DNA of 64,000 bases from an uncultured Nitrospira sp. (GTDB taxonomy: Bacteria; Nitrospirota; Nitrospiria; Nitrospirales; Nitrospiraceae): assembly GCA_902500995.1 (NCBI GenBank), contig CABVSR010000020.1, forward strand, positions 20,226 through 84,225, written 5' to 3'. The notes beneath the pieces are model-generated. The model saw nothing but the letters and a program-made list of their open reading frames with translations. It was not told the DNA's origin and made no database searches. A program made the position numbers and the translations under genes. Numbering within the stretch: the stretch's first letter is position 1; each line of letters starts with the position of its first letter. Below, in pieces: positions 28,878 to 38,925 of this stretch.

Positions 28878-29819
28878 CTACTTCCGGCGTGGAGGTGGCG
28901 GCTTCTCTTTGCTATAGGTGTCGACGGCTTTACTCGTCGTAACCAACGGGACAGACCGATCCACCCCGGTTAACTTCGCCCCTCGACTCCCCTTCCTAAT
29001 GTCGGACTCCAAACGTTGGAGGTAGTCCCGGCTCTCATCGCAGCCCTGTTTGGCATCACCACCGCTCTCCTCGATCGGCACAGCGCTCAACATGGCTTTA
29101 ATGGTTTCGGCGCCGAACGGGGGGGTAATGAGAATATGTTCCGGATCCGCATCGCCCCCGAACGAATAGGTCTGCCCACCACGAATCAGCGCCTGGCCGC
29201 GATATACATTCGGCACCAAGTGCAGGACACAGCCATCAGCCATGAAATAGTCGAGTTTGAGATAGGCATCGCGTTCAGCCTGCACAAACACGACCAAGCG
29301 ATCGCCTTCAATGTAATGGCCATCAGCCTTATCGACCCATACCCTCAGTCCAAAACCTTGTGATTGCGGCAACAAAGGCGTTTGCGCCGCTTGCGCCACG
29401 TGTTTGGCGTTCGCTCGTTGTTTGATTAAATCTTCGAATGACACCGGACTCAGTTTCGCGGTCACCGTCAGACAAATTTCCTGTCCCTTCTTTTCCTCAT
29501 TTTCCACTCGGATCTGTTCCAGCATTCCGGCGCTCATCGTTTGAATCAGATCGTCTTCCAGCTGGAACTTCCTCACGGTGGAGGTAGATTCAACAAACAC
29601 ACGGTGACTACGAACGGCTTGCTCCTGTGCAATGACCATTGCGGCTCTTTTTGCTTGAGCCGGCGTTTCATTGTCGCCATAGGAATAACAGCCAGTGCCG
29701 CGCACAGTTTCCAGTTCACGGGTCGTTTGTGTGTCTGCGATGACGTTCTGAGGGGTGGAGAGAGACAGTGTCGCGCAGAGCGTAAGCGGGATAAAGAACC
29801 GTGGCTGTAGCAGTTTCAT
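28878..29819 (-). CDS. Exported DUF4384-domain protein
   Basis: 313 aa with signal peptide (FFIPLTLCATLSLSTPQ). Residues about 40-140 look like an LPP20/flagellar-assembly-type stretch (RAAMVIAQEQAVRSHRVFV). Residues about 155-250 form a DUF4384 domain (VWVDKADGHYIEGDRLVVFV, AYLKLDYFMADGCVLHLVPN, ILITPPFGAETIKAMLS). DUF4384 is commonly fused to, or encoded beside, caspase-like and kinase domains. The gene diverges from the second TPR-CHAT gene across 291 bases where I see no gene. Function is otherwise unknown. Confidence 0.8.
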   Translation of the reverse strand: MKLLQPRFFIPLTLCATLSLSTPQNVIADTQTTRELETVRGTGCYSYGDNETPAQAKRAAMVIAQEQAVRSHRVFVESTSTVRKFQLEDDLIQTMSAGMLEQIRVENEEKKGQEICLTVTAKLSPVSFEDLIKQRANAKHVAQAAQTPLLPQSQGFGLRVWVDKADGHYIEGDRLVVFVQAERDAYLKLDYFMADGCVLHLVPNVYRGQALIRGGQTYSFGGDADPEHILITPPFGAETIKAMLSAVPIEESGGDAKQGCDESRDYLQRLESDIRKGSRGAKLTGVDRSVPLVTTSKAVDTYSKEKPPPPRRK

Positions 29820-30110
29820 CTGACACCCCTTGTCCTATCAATCGGCAAAGCGGGCAGTTGTGCTCACGCCGCCGATAGAGACAAGAAAATATAACCATTC
29901 CTCCCCTTGTTGTCGAGGAGTACTCCCCCAGAAATGCACGCATAGAGGGCAGAGTTTTCTCTCATCCTCCGGCAACGTCCATTGCAGCAATCTTGTCTTC
30001 CCGATACAATTCAGCCGAACAATCAAACGCGATTCTTCACACGGCATCTTGCCATAGGAAGCAGGGACACATGATGCCGTCGATCAGCCAGGAAAGAAGA
30101 AGGTTGCGTC

Positions 30111-32660
30111 ATGGAAAAAATGCTTGAGCCTCCATACGTCCACGACAGACTTCTGCCGTTTCTCTCGCGAAGCCCGGCATCGCATGTGACAGCCACAGGG
30201 AACACTCTCGCGCTGCTTGTGCTGTTCTTTCTCTGCATCGTAGCGGCCAGTCACGCCTGGACCACCGAGGCGTCCGCACAAGAAACGGTCACTCCTGAGA
30301 AGCTGATGGAACAGGGACAGTCTGCCTACCGACAAGGGGCCTTTACCCAAGCCATGCAGCATTGGACCGAGGCCGGGCGCCGCTATGAGCGGGAGGGCCA
30401 AACACGGGAGCAAATCAAGGCGCAAGTGAACCTCACACAAGCGCTCTACCAAACCGGACATTACAGGGAAGCCGGAACGATCCTGGTCGATTCCGGCAAA
30501 CTTGCGGATCGAATTGGAGACAGCCTCCTTAAAGCCATTGTGCAGGGACGGCTTGGTTCTATCTTATTTGCCCTGGGCGACAATGAGCAGGCGTTGCGGG
30601 CAATTGAAGAGGGTCTCTCTTTAGCCAGGGCGCTCGACAATTCGGCCCTCGCCGCGACTATGCTGAACGATCAGGGCAACATTCTCACTGCGGAAGGACG
30701 ATACTCTGCTGCTGTGGGGGCCTATACCGAATCGTCCATCCTGGCGAAAGCCTCCCATCAACCGGCGTTGACGACCATCGCCCTGATCAATGCCGGCCGA
30801 GCCACGATCCAAGAGGGGTCGCTCACCACGGCAAAGGCGCGCTTGGATCTTGCCGCGCAGGAAATCGGCTCCATACCGGATTCATTCGAGAAGGCGAATG
30901 CGTGGCTCAACCTGGGGGACGCATATGAAGAAATCGTCCAACCTCGCGTCGGCGACGTCGCTTCGAGAAATGTCGTGCAACGGACATTGCTCGCGGCCAA
31001 GAGTTCACGGGGTGTCGAACTACAGCCGGGGACGCCTTCGACGCAGGGGCCGTCCGCAACCACACCTCCACCTGATAAACAGCCATCTCAAAAAAAGCCT
31101 AGCCCTCTGCCCGCCCCACCCGTCCTTCGGCAGGCGGCGGAGGCCTACTGGAATGCCATTCAGATCGCGACCAAAGTAGGTGATTCACGGAATGAGTCCT
31201 ACGGCTGGGGCTACTTAGGTCACCTTTACGAGTCGCAGCACCGCACGGACGAAGCCCTGGATCTGACCAGGCGCGCGATCCTCGCAGCGCAAGAGGTGAA
31301 CGCGCCGGAGTCACTCTACCGATGGCACTGGCAGACCGCTCGCCTCCTGCGGAGCAAAGGCCAGATCAACGACGCCATTGCTGCCTACCAGAGAGCCATC
31401 GAGACGTTGCAACCCATCCGGTCGGAGTTCTTGGTAGGCGGCCAAAACCGCCGATTTTCATTTCGTGAGACGACCGGCAATCTCTTCTTTGAGTTGTCGG
31501 ATCTGCTTCTGCAACGAGCCTCGTCAGCATCTGACCTTGCGGTCCGCCAGCACCTGCTTGGACAAGCGCAGAACACGGTGGAACTCTACAAGGCAGCGGA
31601 GCTTCAAGACTATTTTCGAGACGAATGTGTTGCGACGGCCCGCTCGACCAGTACGGCGGTCGCCCAACAATCTAAGACCACAGCCATCGTCTATCCGATC
31701 ATCCTGACAGACCGCATGGAGCTGCTCGTGAGTCTGCCAACCGGCCTGAAACAATTCGTAGTGCCTGTGACCGGCGCGCAGCTGACGGAGGAAATCCGTG
31801 CCTTCAGACTCGGCCTCGAAGACCGCTCCACCACCGCCTACCGTCCCCATGCCCAGAAGCTCTATCAGTGGTTGATTCACCCGATGGAAACAGACCTGGC
31901 CAACGCCGACATCACCACTCTGGTCTTCGTACCCGACGGACCCCTGAGAACCATTCCAATGGCTCCTCTGCATGACGGCACCAAATTCTTGATTGAGCGC
32001 TATGCGGTAGCCACCACACCCGGGTTGACCCTCACAGACCCCCGGCCGCTTAACCGGAAGCAGATCCGCCTGTTCTCGATGGGGCTGACCGAATCGGTGC
32101 AGGGATTTCCGGCCTTGCCTTATGTGGGCGATGAATTAAAGGCGGTCCAAGCTATTTACGGCGGGAAGCCGGTGCTGAATGAGGAATTTCGCGCCGGAAA
32201 GATCGAACGCGACCTCAATGAACAGCCGTATAACATGATCCACATCGCCTCGCACGGCAAGGTCGAAAGCGACGTCACGAAGAGTTTTGTGCTCACGTTC
32301 GACGACCGCATCACCATGGACCGCCTAAGCCATCTCGTGGGAATGTTCGAGGCGCGCACTGTGCCTCTCGAACTGTTGACGCTCAGCGCTTGCGAAACGG
32401 CTGCCGGGGACGATCGAGCGGCCTTGGGATTGGCAGGAATGGCGATCAAAGCCGGAGCAAAAAGTGCCTTGGCGACCCTCTGGTTTATCGATGACGAAGC
32501 CACCGCCGAGCTCATCGCCGCGTTCTACAAGACCCTCCAGGACCCAGCCGCCTCCAAGGCCGTCGCGCTGCAACAGGCCCAACTCACGCTGTTGAAAAAC
32601 CCCCAGCGGGCCCATCCTGGCTTGTGGGCACCGTTCCTGTTGATTAACAACTGGTTGTAG
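30111..32660 (+). CDS. Second TPR-CHAT protein, caspase-like protease candidate
   Basis: 849 aa. After a hydrophobic segment (TLALLVLFFLCIVAASHAW) come TPR repeats (about residues 65-440: YRQGAFTQAMQHWTEAGRRY, LTQALYQTGHYREAG). A CHAT domain fills the end: MIHIASHGKVES with His near 715, and LSACETAAGDDRAALGLAGM with Cys near 761, then ATLWFIDDEATAELI. Both dyad residues are present, so it should be catalytically competent. A proline-rich linker near residue 315-335 breaks the TPRs. It lies upstream of an OmpA-like gene on the same strand. Confidence 0.9.
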   Translation: MEKMLEPPYVHDRLLPFLSRSPASHVTATGNTLALLVLFFLCIVAASHAWTTEASAQETVTPEKLMEQGQSAYRQGAFTQAMQHWTEAGRRYEREGQTREQIKAQVNLTQALYQTGHYREAGTILVDSGKLADRIGDSLLKAIVQGRLGSILFALGDNEQALRAIEEGLSLARALDNSALAATMLNDQGNILTAEGRYSAAVGAYTESSILAKASHQPALTTIALINAGRATIQEGSLTTAKARLDLAAQEIGSIPDSFEKANAWLNLGDAYEEIVQPRVGDVASRNVVQRTLLAAKSSRGVELQPGTPSTQGPSATTPPPDKQPSQKKPSPLPAPPVLRQAAEAYWNAIQIATKVGDSRNESYGWGYLGHLYESQHRTDEALDLTRRAILAAQEVNAPESLYRWHWQTARLLRSKGQINDAIAAYQRAIETLQPIRSEFLVGGQNRRFSFRETTGNLFFELSDLLLQRASSASDLAVRQHLLGQAQNTVELYKAAELQDYFRDECVATARSTSTAVAQQSKTTAIVYPIILTDRMELLVSLPTGLKQFVVPVTGAQLTEEIRAFRLGLEDRSTTAYRPHAQKLYQWLIHPMETDLANADITTLVFVPDGPLRTIPMAPLHDGTKFLIERYAVATTPGLTLTDPRPLNRKQIRLFSMGLTESVQGFPALPYVGDELKAVQAIYGGKPVLNEEFRAGKIERDLNEQPYNMIHIASHGKVESDVTKSFVLTFDDRITMDRLSHLVGMFEARTVPLELLTLSACETAAGDDRAALGLAGMAIKAGAKSALATLWFIDDEATAELIAAFYKTLQDPAASKAVALQQAQLTLLKNPQRAHPGLWAPFLLINNWL

Positions 32661-32858
32661 ATCAACTGCACGGCCATCCCGGCTGCACACATCTCCTAAT
32701 CAGTCTGGTGCTCCTCCGCGTGCCTAGCAAGACTCTTCGCCGTTGGTTCCCCTTCCTAGCCAGTTAAAGACCGCCTGCTATAGTTGATGGAGAGCGATGT
32801 TGCTCGTGCGGCACTTGATCTCCCTCGCCCAACGGAGCATTGCGCTTCATGGAATCTC

Positions 32859-33704
32859 ATGACACATCCCTTTCCCACTGCCATGCCTGCCCTCCACAAA
32901 TGCCTCCTGATTGGGCTCATTGTCCTTTCGATCCCCATCAGTGAAGCTCGTTTGTCTCTGGCCGCAGAGGTCGTTCTCGGTGGGGTGCCGAGGACCGCCA
33001 TCTCCTCCTGGCCCTCCCTTGCGTATGTTTCTCCAAAAGAACGAGTCAAACCAAATCCCACCGGTGAAGAGTTCGGGTACTTTCCCAGGGTCGAAACCGG
33101 ACCGCTCGTAGCGACGGTGGAAGACAGTCCCATAGCCGCCACAAGAGCGGCCCACAACACGCTTGCCCGCTCACAGACAGATCGTCCGCTTCATTCAGGA
33201 ACGGGTACCACCGTGCTCGGCGACCTGTACCTTGCCGATGATCACCCCACCGTTGCGGCAGAGGCCGCAGAGCTCCTGGCGTCGACCGCCCTGCTCCTTG
33301 ATAGAGATCCGAAAGCGCATCTGATGTTGGAGGCTTATTGCGACGAGCGCGGAACAGAAGCCTATAGCTTTCTAATAGGCCGGGAATGGGCCTTGGATGT
33401 CGAGCGTCGATTGCAGGAGATGCGAGTGGAAGACAAGCGGGTGACGACGGTCAGTTATGGTCTGCAACAACCGGCTTGTCAGGAAGAAACGACGACCTGT
33501 TGGGAAGACAATCTGCGCATGAGATGGTCCATCCGCCTGCTCTCTCCGGTCGCCTCACAACAAGGCTGTCTGATCCGGTTCAAGCTCGCGACCAACGCTC
33601 CGCCCGGTGAGAAAGCTCTGCTCGCAACCAGTCAGTCCTACCTCCGCCGCATCCAACAGGGCGAACCCTACTCAGGGACCGTTTCATCCCCTTCATCTCG
33701 TTAG
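32859..33704 (+). CDS. OmpA/Pal-like peptidoglycan-associated protein
   Basis: About 281 aa. The signal peptide is LLIGLIVLSIPISEARLSLA. After an unassigned region, residues about 125-225 match the OmpA C-terminal domain: LLDRDPKAHLMLEAYCDERG with the usual DERGTEAYSFLIGREWALDV helix, and a late RMRWSIRLL strand. Such domains bind peptidoglycan. Start choice is soft: I take the ATG reading MTHPFP, while a TTG at 32784 or the ATG at 32883 are possible. It probably shares a transcript with the TPR-CHAT gene upstream. Confidence 0.75.
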   Translation: MTHPFPTAMPALHKCLLIGLIVLSIPISEARLSLAAEVVLGGVPRTAISSWPSLAYVSPKERVKPNPTGEEFGYFPRVETGPLVATVEDSPIAATRAAHNTLARSQTDRPLHSGTGTTVLGDLYLADDHPTVAAEAAELLASTALLLDRDPKAHLMLEAYCDERGTEAYSFLIGREWALDVERRLQEMRVEDKRVTTVSYGLQQPACQEETTTCWEDNLRMRWSIRLLSPVASQQGCLIRFKLATNAPPGEKALLATSQSYLRRIQQGEPYSGTVSSPSSR

Positions 33705-33737
33705 TAGCAGCAGTTGGCCCGCCACCCGGATTTTTTC

Positions 33738-35591
33738 CTACATCACGTTCAAAACGAACTGTATATGCACCCCCTCATCCTGCAGGCCGTTGTGGGGATT
33801 CGAGACATTGCTCGTCACGAGCCGCCTCCCCCAGTACACATTGAGGTTGGCCACCGTGGTGATATTAAACCGTAGTCCGGCGCCCACGCTCGCCAACGTT
33901 TGCGGATCGCCGCTCACCCCCTTGGCCGACCAGGAATGGCCGACATCCGCGAAGGGACAGAACTGCACATATGGAAATCCCTCACTGGACTTCCACACAG
34001 GAAAGCGGGTCTCAAACTGGTATACGATGGCGTTGTCGCGAAGCAGCGTGTTCTCTCGATACCCTCGCACACTGTACCGTCCTCCCACCGGCATTTGCTC
34101 CAGAGGGAACAGACGGTCATTCGCCAGCTGCATGTTCAAAAAGTTCAATATTTCGATCCGCGATTCAAACCGCTTCAACCATTCCGCCTGCCCGAGCCAG
34201 GAAAAGAATTGTCCGTCCGCCGCTCCCGGCGCCCCGTTTACCGTCGCCCCCAGCACATCGACCCCCGTGGAAAAGCGAGAGCGAACGGAGAACACGGATT
34301 CCGCCGTGCGATGGGTCCATTCCTGAATGAAGCGTAATGCGGCGACATTGCCGAATCCGTTTTTCATGCCGTTGACGAAGTCGAACGGCGTGCCAAGAAG
34401 GGTATTGGCATTCTGCTCGTATTCGCCCACGAGTGCGATGACCACCTCGTCGTTCAACGTGCGATAGACCGGCTGGCGTAGCGATAGAGTGAAAATCTGA
34501 GTCTCGCTCTTGATGTCCAGCGGTCGAAACGGATCTTCCACTACCTTGAACTTGAAGAATCGATAGCCGGCAAAAAAAGTGGTGTCGTACCGGTTAAGAG
34601 GCACCGCATAGAAAGCGTCCACAGATGGAAACACGCCGATCTTCGCAGGGGACGCCTGTCCCGATGCGCCGAAACTCATGCTCAACACATCTCCACGGCC
34701 CGTGAGGTTGCGATGAGCCACCGTTCCCCGCAATTGATTTTCTCCCACCGTCGGGTTGATGTAATTGTTGTACTCCACATAGGCCCGGACGGGGTTTGTC
34801 TCCTGCACCGAGACATCCAGAATGGCTTCTCCTGGGACTGCGCCGGGTTTGAGCTCGGCATTCAGACGCTCCAGCCGGTCATCCTGCAAGAGCAGCTGCA
34901 GCCGATCCCGCAGCGGGTTCATGTTGACCGGAGGCCCCGCACTCAGTTCGATGCGGTCGCGAAGGTACGACGGCCGAAACCATTTCGTGCCTTGAATCCT
35001 GACATCACTGAGTCTGCCCTCGATCACCTGCATCGTGATCATCCCATCGACCACGGCCTGATCGGGAAGCACAGCACCTGAATTGGGGTAGCCCTTGTCG
35101 ATATAGGCCAGGGTGATCTGTCTCCGTAACTCCTCGAGATCTTCCGTCGTCACCTCCCGGTTTTCGTAGGGCGCAGTGAGTTGGGCCCACTCCTCAGGCG
35201 ACAGCACCGTGCTGCCGACCACTTCGATCTGTCGAACAAACACGCGCAGCACAGGGCCCTTCTCAGCCGGACCTCTTGGCGTAGGTTGTACAGGAGGAAG
35301 GATGTCCGTAGGAGGTTGCTCCGGCTGCAACGGCTTTTTCTGTTTGACCGGCGGTGGAAGGCCGGAACGACCGGACGGATCGATCACAGGGGGCAAGGCG
35401 ATCTGCGCAGAGCCCAGGTCTGCTAGCAACAGGCTACAGGCGAGGAGCATCAGGAGTTGAAAGGATACGCCCCGGGGAAAACCGCTCCACCTTATCTGCG
35501 TCCTGTTCTGCCGCGAGGAAGGCAGAGGCTGATGCTGCGTGGCGTAACGGACGGTTCCGTTGCCTTGATGGCTATCGTTTCGGCACCTCAT
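33738..35591 (-). CDS. TpsB (ShlB/FhaC-type) two-partner secretion transporter
   Basis: 617 aa. An N-terminal leader and a proline-rich stretch precede a POTRA domain (about residues 90-200: VFVRQIEVVGSTVLSPEEW, LAYIDKGYPNSGAVLP, MQVIEGRLSDVRIQG). A 16-strand ShlB-type barrel follows, with VRAYVEYNNYINPTVGENQ, the loop-6 region near FEGFPYVQFCPFADVGH-type sequence, and GRYSVRGYRENTLLRDN. It exports the TpsA protein encoded nine bases upstream in the same operon. Length is normal for the family. Confidence 0.93.
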   Translation of the reverse strand: MRCRNDSHQGNGTVRYATQHQPLPSSRQNRTQIRWSGFPRGVSFQLLMLLACSLLLADLGSAQIALPPVIDPSGRSGLPPPVKQKKPLQPEQPPTDILPPVQPTPRGPAEKGPVLRVFVRQIEVVGSTVLSPEEWAQLTAPYENREVTTEDLEELRRQITLAYIDKGYPNSGAVLPDQAVVDGMITMQVIEGRLSDVRIQGTKWFRPSYLRDRIELSAGPPVNMNPLRDRLQLLLQDDRLERLNAELKPGAVPGEAILDVSVQETNPVRAYVEYNNYINPTVGENQLRGTVAHRNLTGRGDVLSMSFGASGQASPAKIGVFPSVDAFYAVPLNRYDTTFFAGYRFFKFKVVEDPFRPLDIKSETQIFTLSLRQPVYRTLNDEVVIALVGEYEQNANTLLGTPFDFVNGMKNGFGNVAALRFIQEWTHRTAESVFSVRSRFSTGVDVLGATVNGAPGAADGQFFSWLGQAEWLKRFESRIEILNFLNMQLANDRLFPLEQMPVGGRYSVRGYRENTLLRDNAIVYQFETRFPVWKSSEGFPYVQFCPFADVGHSWSAKGVSGDPQTLASVGAGLRFNITTVANLNVYWGRRLVTSNVSNPHNGLQDEGVHIQFVLNVM

Positions 35592-35600
35592 GACAACGTC

Positions 35601-38471
35601 CTACGATCGGCAGCCGGAAAAGACCGTCAGGCTGCTGGGAGACGTCTGCTCGAACTCAGGCAATCCGAGACGGATCGCGGCAAGTCTTGGGATTGACTGC
35701 GAGCCAGCGCTGAATGGCACCTCCTCAAGCTGCAGCATGAGCGGGCTTGGAATCAGGTCGCCCGGTTGTGGGGGGACGCCATCCCGCGCCCCTTCCACGA
35801 AGCTGCTGAATTGACCGCCCTTCTGAGTGGCACAGCGCTGGCCATAGAGATTGGTCGCCACCGCAAAGGCTTGGGGTAAAGGTGCAATCGCGCCGGACAG
35901 CTGTTGGATGGGAGCCTGAATGTTAATGGTTCCGCTGAGGCCTATTCCGGAGCTCGCATTAAGCACAGTACCAGGCTCTTGAAGCACCACACCTGCAAAA
36001 ATGTTGATGTTGCCACCTTGCCCCTCAGGGGCATTGGCCAGAATCTGAGAATTGCCTTGGATGACAACAGCCTGAGGGCGGACTGTATCAATGGTGATGT
36101 CCCCGCCCTTGGGCACCACTGGCTCACCATTAACAAACTGCATTTGTCCCTTGACGTCGCTACTCAGCGTCGCACCAACAAGCTGCACCACATTCGGCGC
36201 CGTGAGCGTAATATTGCCACCCGACGCGTCGGCCGCCGAGGTCGTCACCGAACTGTTCGCAATCAAGATGTTGTGACCGGAGGTCAGAGCAATATCGCCC
36301 GCCAACCCCGCTTTTTCCGGAATGGGAATAGTTTCTGAAGTGCCCGTGCTACTGCTCGATATCGCGGCCCCCTTCGCGAGGCTAATGGCGCCTCCAGCAT
36401 TGAAGGCAATGTTTCCGGCTGGCGCGGTCCCACTCGTGTCGGCCTTTATCTGAGCACCGTTGATCAGATCGATGTTTTGTGCGTTTATGGAAATATTTGT
36501 GCGACCGACAGTTCCCCCGCTGATGGTCGTGGTACTAATGGTACTGTTGTCAATGACCACGTGAGTTGCTGGAGGTGGTGGACTTCCGTTTACGCCAATG
36601 CCCTGAACAGTAATGGTTCCAGGTGTGCCTGCAGAAGCCCCATCTCCCCGTAGCCCCGAAGAGGATACAATTGCGGGTTGTATAGTGGCACCCGTTTGGA
36701 GTGCACTGATGTTAAGAGTGTCGACATTAAAGGTAATAGGTACTGCTCCATCAGTGCCACTATCCGTCAAAATCTTTCCTCCCTGGATAGTAATCACCGG
36801 AGCAGTCAGCCTGACATTCGCTGCGCTTTTACTCAATTCATTAGTTGTTTGAATAGTTGTGGCCGATAAGTCGATCTCGTTTCCTGCGGTGAGAGCTACC
36901 ACGCCTGCTGCTCCAATAGTTGGGTGCGTTAAAGAGGAATTTTGAATATGTATTCTATCCGAAGACTGAATCATGAAGTCGCTGGCAGTTGCATCGCCTG
37001 AAGCCCCCGTGTATGTAAGCCGATCAAATAAAACTTCGCTTGCACGAATCGTCACGCCCCCACGTGTCCCACGATCTGATCCCAAAGCCACTTGGTCGTT
37101 TATGGTACTGGTCTGCAGGTTGACAACACGGGCCTCAGGAGCTGGCTCCCCTATCCCTTGTATATTGAGTTGACCAGCCACCGCTTGCTCAAGTGAACTG
37201 CCGGTATCCAACCGAGAGCCGTCTGCAACCAGGGCTCCCACATTCAAGTTGATCGTACCGGGTATTATCAGGTTATCGAGGGCAAGGCCGGCCTGACCGA
37301 GACTAAAAAAACCCGGTAGCAAGTCGGGCGGAAGGGATCCGCTTTGTATTAGGCTGTTTGTGAAGGTAATTTGATCAGCAGTGATCGTGATGCCACCAGC
37401 CTGCACATCACCACCAGGATGGGTATCAAGGAGTTGAGCATCCCGATCAAAGCGGTCTTTCCCTTCGAAAACGAAACCCCGGCTCGTAGCTTTGAGAGAC
37501 GAATCGCTCATCTCAAGTTGTCCAGCGCGGATGTAGATGGGGCCCGCTGCCACCGGAACATTGTTCGCGTCTTCAATGGGATTTAGCATTCTCTGGTTTG
37601 TGCTGGTGTCCACACTCGCACCCTGCGAAAGAGCGACCCTTCCAAAATTCGTAAAATCCGCGAACGTGGGCGGAGCAAATGGCCCATTCGAATTGTTGAG
37701 ACCTACCTCGCCTTCCGACGCGACGCTCACAATATTGATCCGACCGCCAGGAGTAGAGAGGGAGCCTCCGGTCATCGTGACTCCAGAAGGCACGTTGACA
37801 CTTGGGTTATCGGGGTCAGGAAAAGTGCGGTTCCCCCCCACCAATGAGAGAGTCTGACCATTCGGCACGGCCAAGTTGCTGCCCTTGACCGCGATTGCCG
37901 CCGGATTGGAATTTAGGAATCCAAAAGCCGTCACCTCTGCGCTCGTCAGTTGGCTCGTCTTGCCTAAATCCGCATAGAAGCGGTCGTTGCCGCTGCCGAG
38001 TCGCAGATAATCCGCCGTGCTGAAGTGCACCGAGCCGCCGACATTCAGCGAAGCCGTGGGACCGAAGACAATACCGGCGGGATTGATCAGAAAGAGATTG
38101 GCGCTCCCGAAGGACTGGGTGTTGATCTCGCCAAAAATAGCAGAGGGAATGCCACTCGTGACCCGGCTCAAAATGTTCGTGGTGGCGCGGCCGGACTCGT
38201 TAAAAAAGCGAGCCACATTGTTGGTCCCGACGCTGAACTCTCCAAAACTATGGAACAGATTGGGGCCGTCTCCCGGCCTGGTCCCTCCGGTAATGGTGTA
38301 ATTCAGCCTACCGACAGGATCGATGCTAGGGGGTGAGATTGTTGTGCCTAACCCCGACGACGTAATCGAGGTCGTCTGCCCCTCGCTTCCCGCCACCGAG
38401 AACAGCAGGCACAGACTCGTGACCGCCGTTAGAATGCAGACTGTTCGTAGCGAACTTGGGCTCCCCTCCAT
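35601..38471 (-). CDS. TpsA filamentous-haemagglutinin-type exoprotein
   Basis: 956 aa. The signal peptide is VCILTAVTSLCLLFSVAGS. The N-terminal TPS domain (about residues 35-290) shows PNLFHSFGEFSVGTNNVARF, GSANLFLINPAGIVFGPTAS and NVGGSVHFSTADYLRLG, the recognition region bound by TpsB. The rest is a predicted beta-helix rich in N/S/T/G. The end has LPQAFAVATNLYGQRCATQ and SSFVEGARDGVPPQPGD, a tail like that of short haemagglutinins found near CHAT genes. AAGGGGAG precedes the ATG. It is likely a surface or released adhesin. Confidence 0.92.
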   Translation of the reverse strand: MEGSPSSLRTVCILTAVTSLCLLFSVAGSEGQTTSITSSGLGTTISPPSIDPVGRLNYTITGGTRPGDGPNLFHSFGEFSVGTNNVARFFNESGRATTNILSRVTSGIPSAIFGEINTQSFGSANLFLINPAGIVFGPTASLNVGGSVHFSTADYLRLGSGNDRFYADLGKTSQLTSAEVTAFGFLNSNPAAIAVKGSNLAVPNGQTLSLVGGNRTFPDPDNPSVNVPSGVTMTGGSLSTPGGRINIVSVASEGEVGLNNSNGPFAPPTFADFTNFGRVALSQGASVDTSTNQRMLNPIEDANNVPVAAGPIYIRAGQLEMSDSSLKATSRGFVFEGKDRFDRDAQLLDTHPGGDVQAGGITITADQITFTNSLIQSGSLPPDLLPGFFSLGQAGLALDNLIIPGTINLNVGALVADGSRLDTGSSLEQAVAGQLNIQGIGEPAPEARVVNLQTSTINDQVALGSDRGTRGGVTIRASEVLFDRLTYTGASGDATASDFMIQSSDRIHIQNSSLTHPTIGAAGVVALTAGNEIDLSATTIQTTNELSKSAANVRLTAPVITIQGGKILTDSGTDGAVPITFNVDTLNISALQTGATIQPAIVSSSGLRGDGASAGTPGTITVQGIGVNGSPPPPATHVVIDNSTISTTTISGGTVGRTNISINAQNIDLINGAQIKADTSGTAPAGNIAFNAGGAISLAKGAAISSSSTGTSETIPIPEKAGLAGDIALTSGHNILIANSSVTTSAADASGGNITLTAPNVVQLVGATLSSDVKGQMQFVNGEPVVPKGGDITIDTVRPQAVVIQGNSQILANAPEGQGGNINIFAGVVLQEPGTVLNASSGIGLSGTINIQAPIQQLSGAIAPLPQAFAVATNLYGQRCATQKGGQFSSFVEGARDGVPPQPGDLIPSPLMLQLEEVPFSAGSQSIPRLAAIRLGLPEFEQTSPSSLTVFSGCRS

Positions 38472-38925
38472 GGGAACTCCCCTTTCTTATTGCTGAACAG
38501 CGCTACGGAATCATGCCACCGGTTCATGCCACATGACAGTCAGACATATTCTTGCATGCTTTTCTTCTCAAGCCCACCCTTCGTCACGCTGCTTCCAGCT
38601 GCCGATACCAATTTGCAGGCTCTCTCGATACTCTCGCACGCTCTTCCGACTCAAACTTCCACCTCACCTCGGATGTTCTACATCGAGTGGAGCAATGTCT
38701 GTACCTCACCTGGGCACAATCGGCGTCGCTAAAAATTGCAGATAACCAGACAATTACAGAATTTTCACAACGGGCGGCAGGAGCGACTAAGGGCAAGATG
38801 CTACAGATGAGCAGTGATGCTCTGAGGCAGGATGGGACAGCTGCATGGAGGTCCCTCTCCATTACCGCCAAGATCAGATGGTCAGGAAGCTCTTGCGCTG
38901 GAAAGTTGCAAGACTGGATCGCCGA
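38472..38925. other. Intergenic region upstream of the TpsA/TpsB operon
   Basis: 454 bases between the glycoside hydrolase stop and the tpsA start. Small frames exist but have no ribosome site or recognisable protein pattern. I see the tpsA ribosome site and no strong hairpin or repeat. It presumably holds the tps promoter and an untranslated leader. Confidence 0.5.

Noticed and set aside
16143..33704. Type III-E CRISPR (TPR-CHAT/Craspase) association
   Set aside because: The CHAT proteins have export signals, and there is no CRISPR array or Cas-like protein anywhere in the window.
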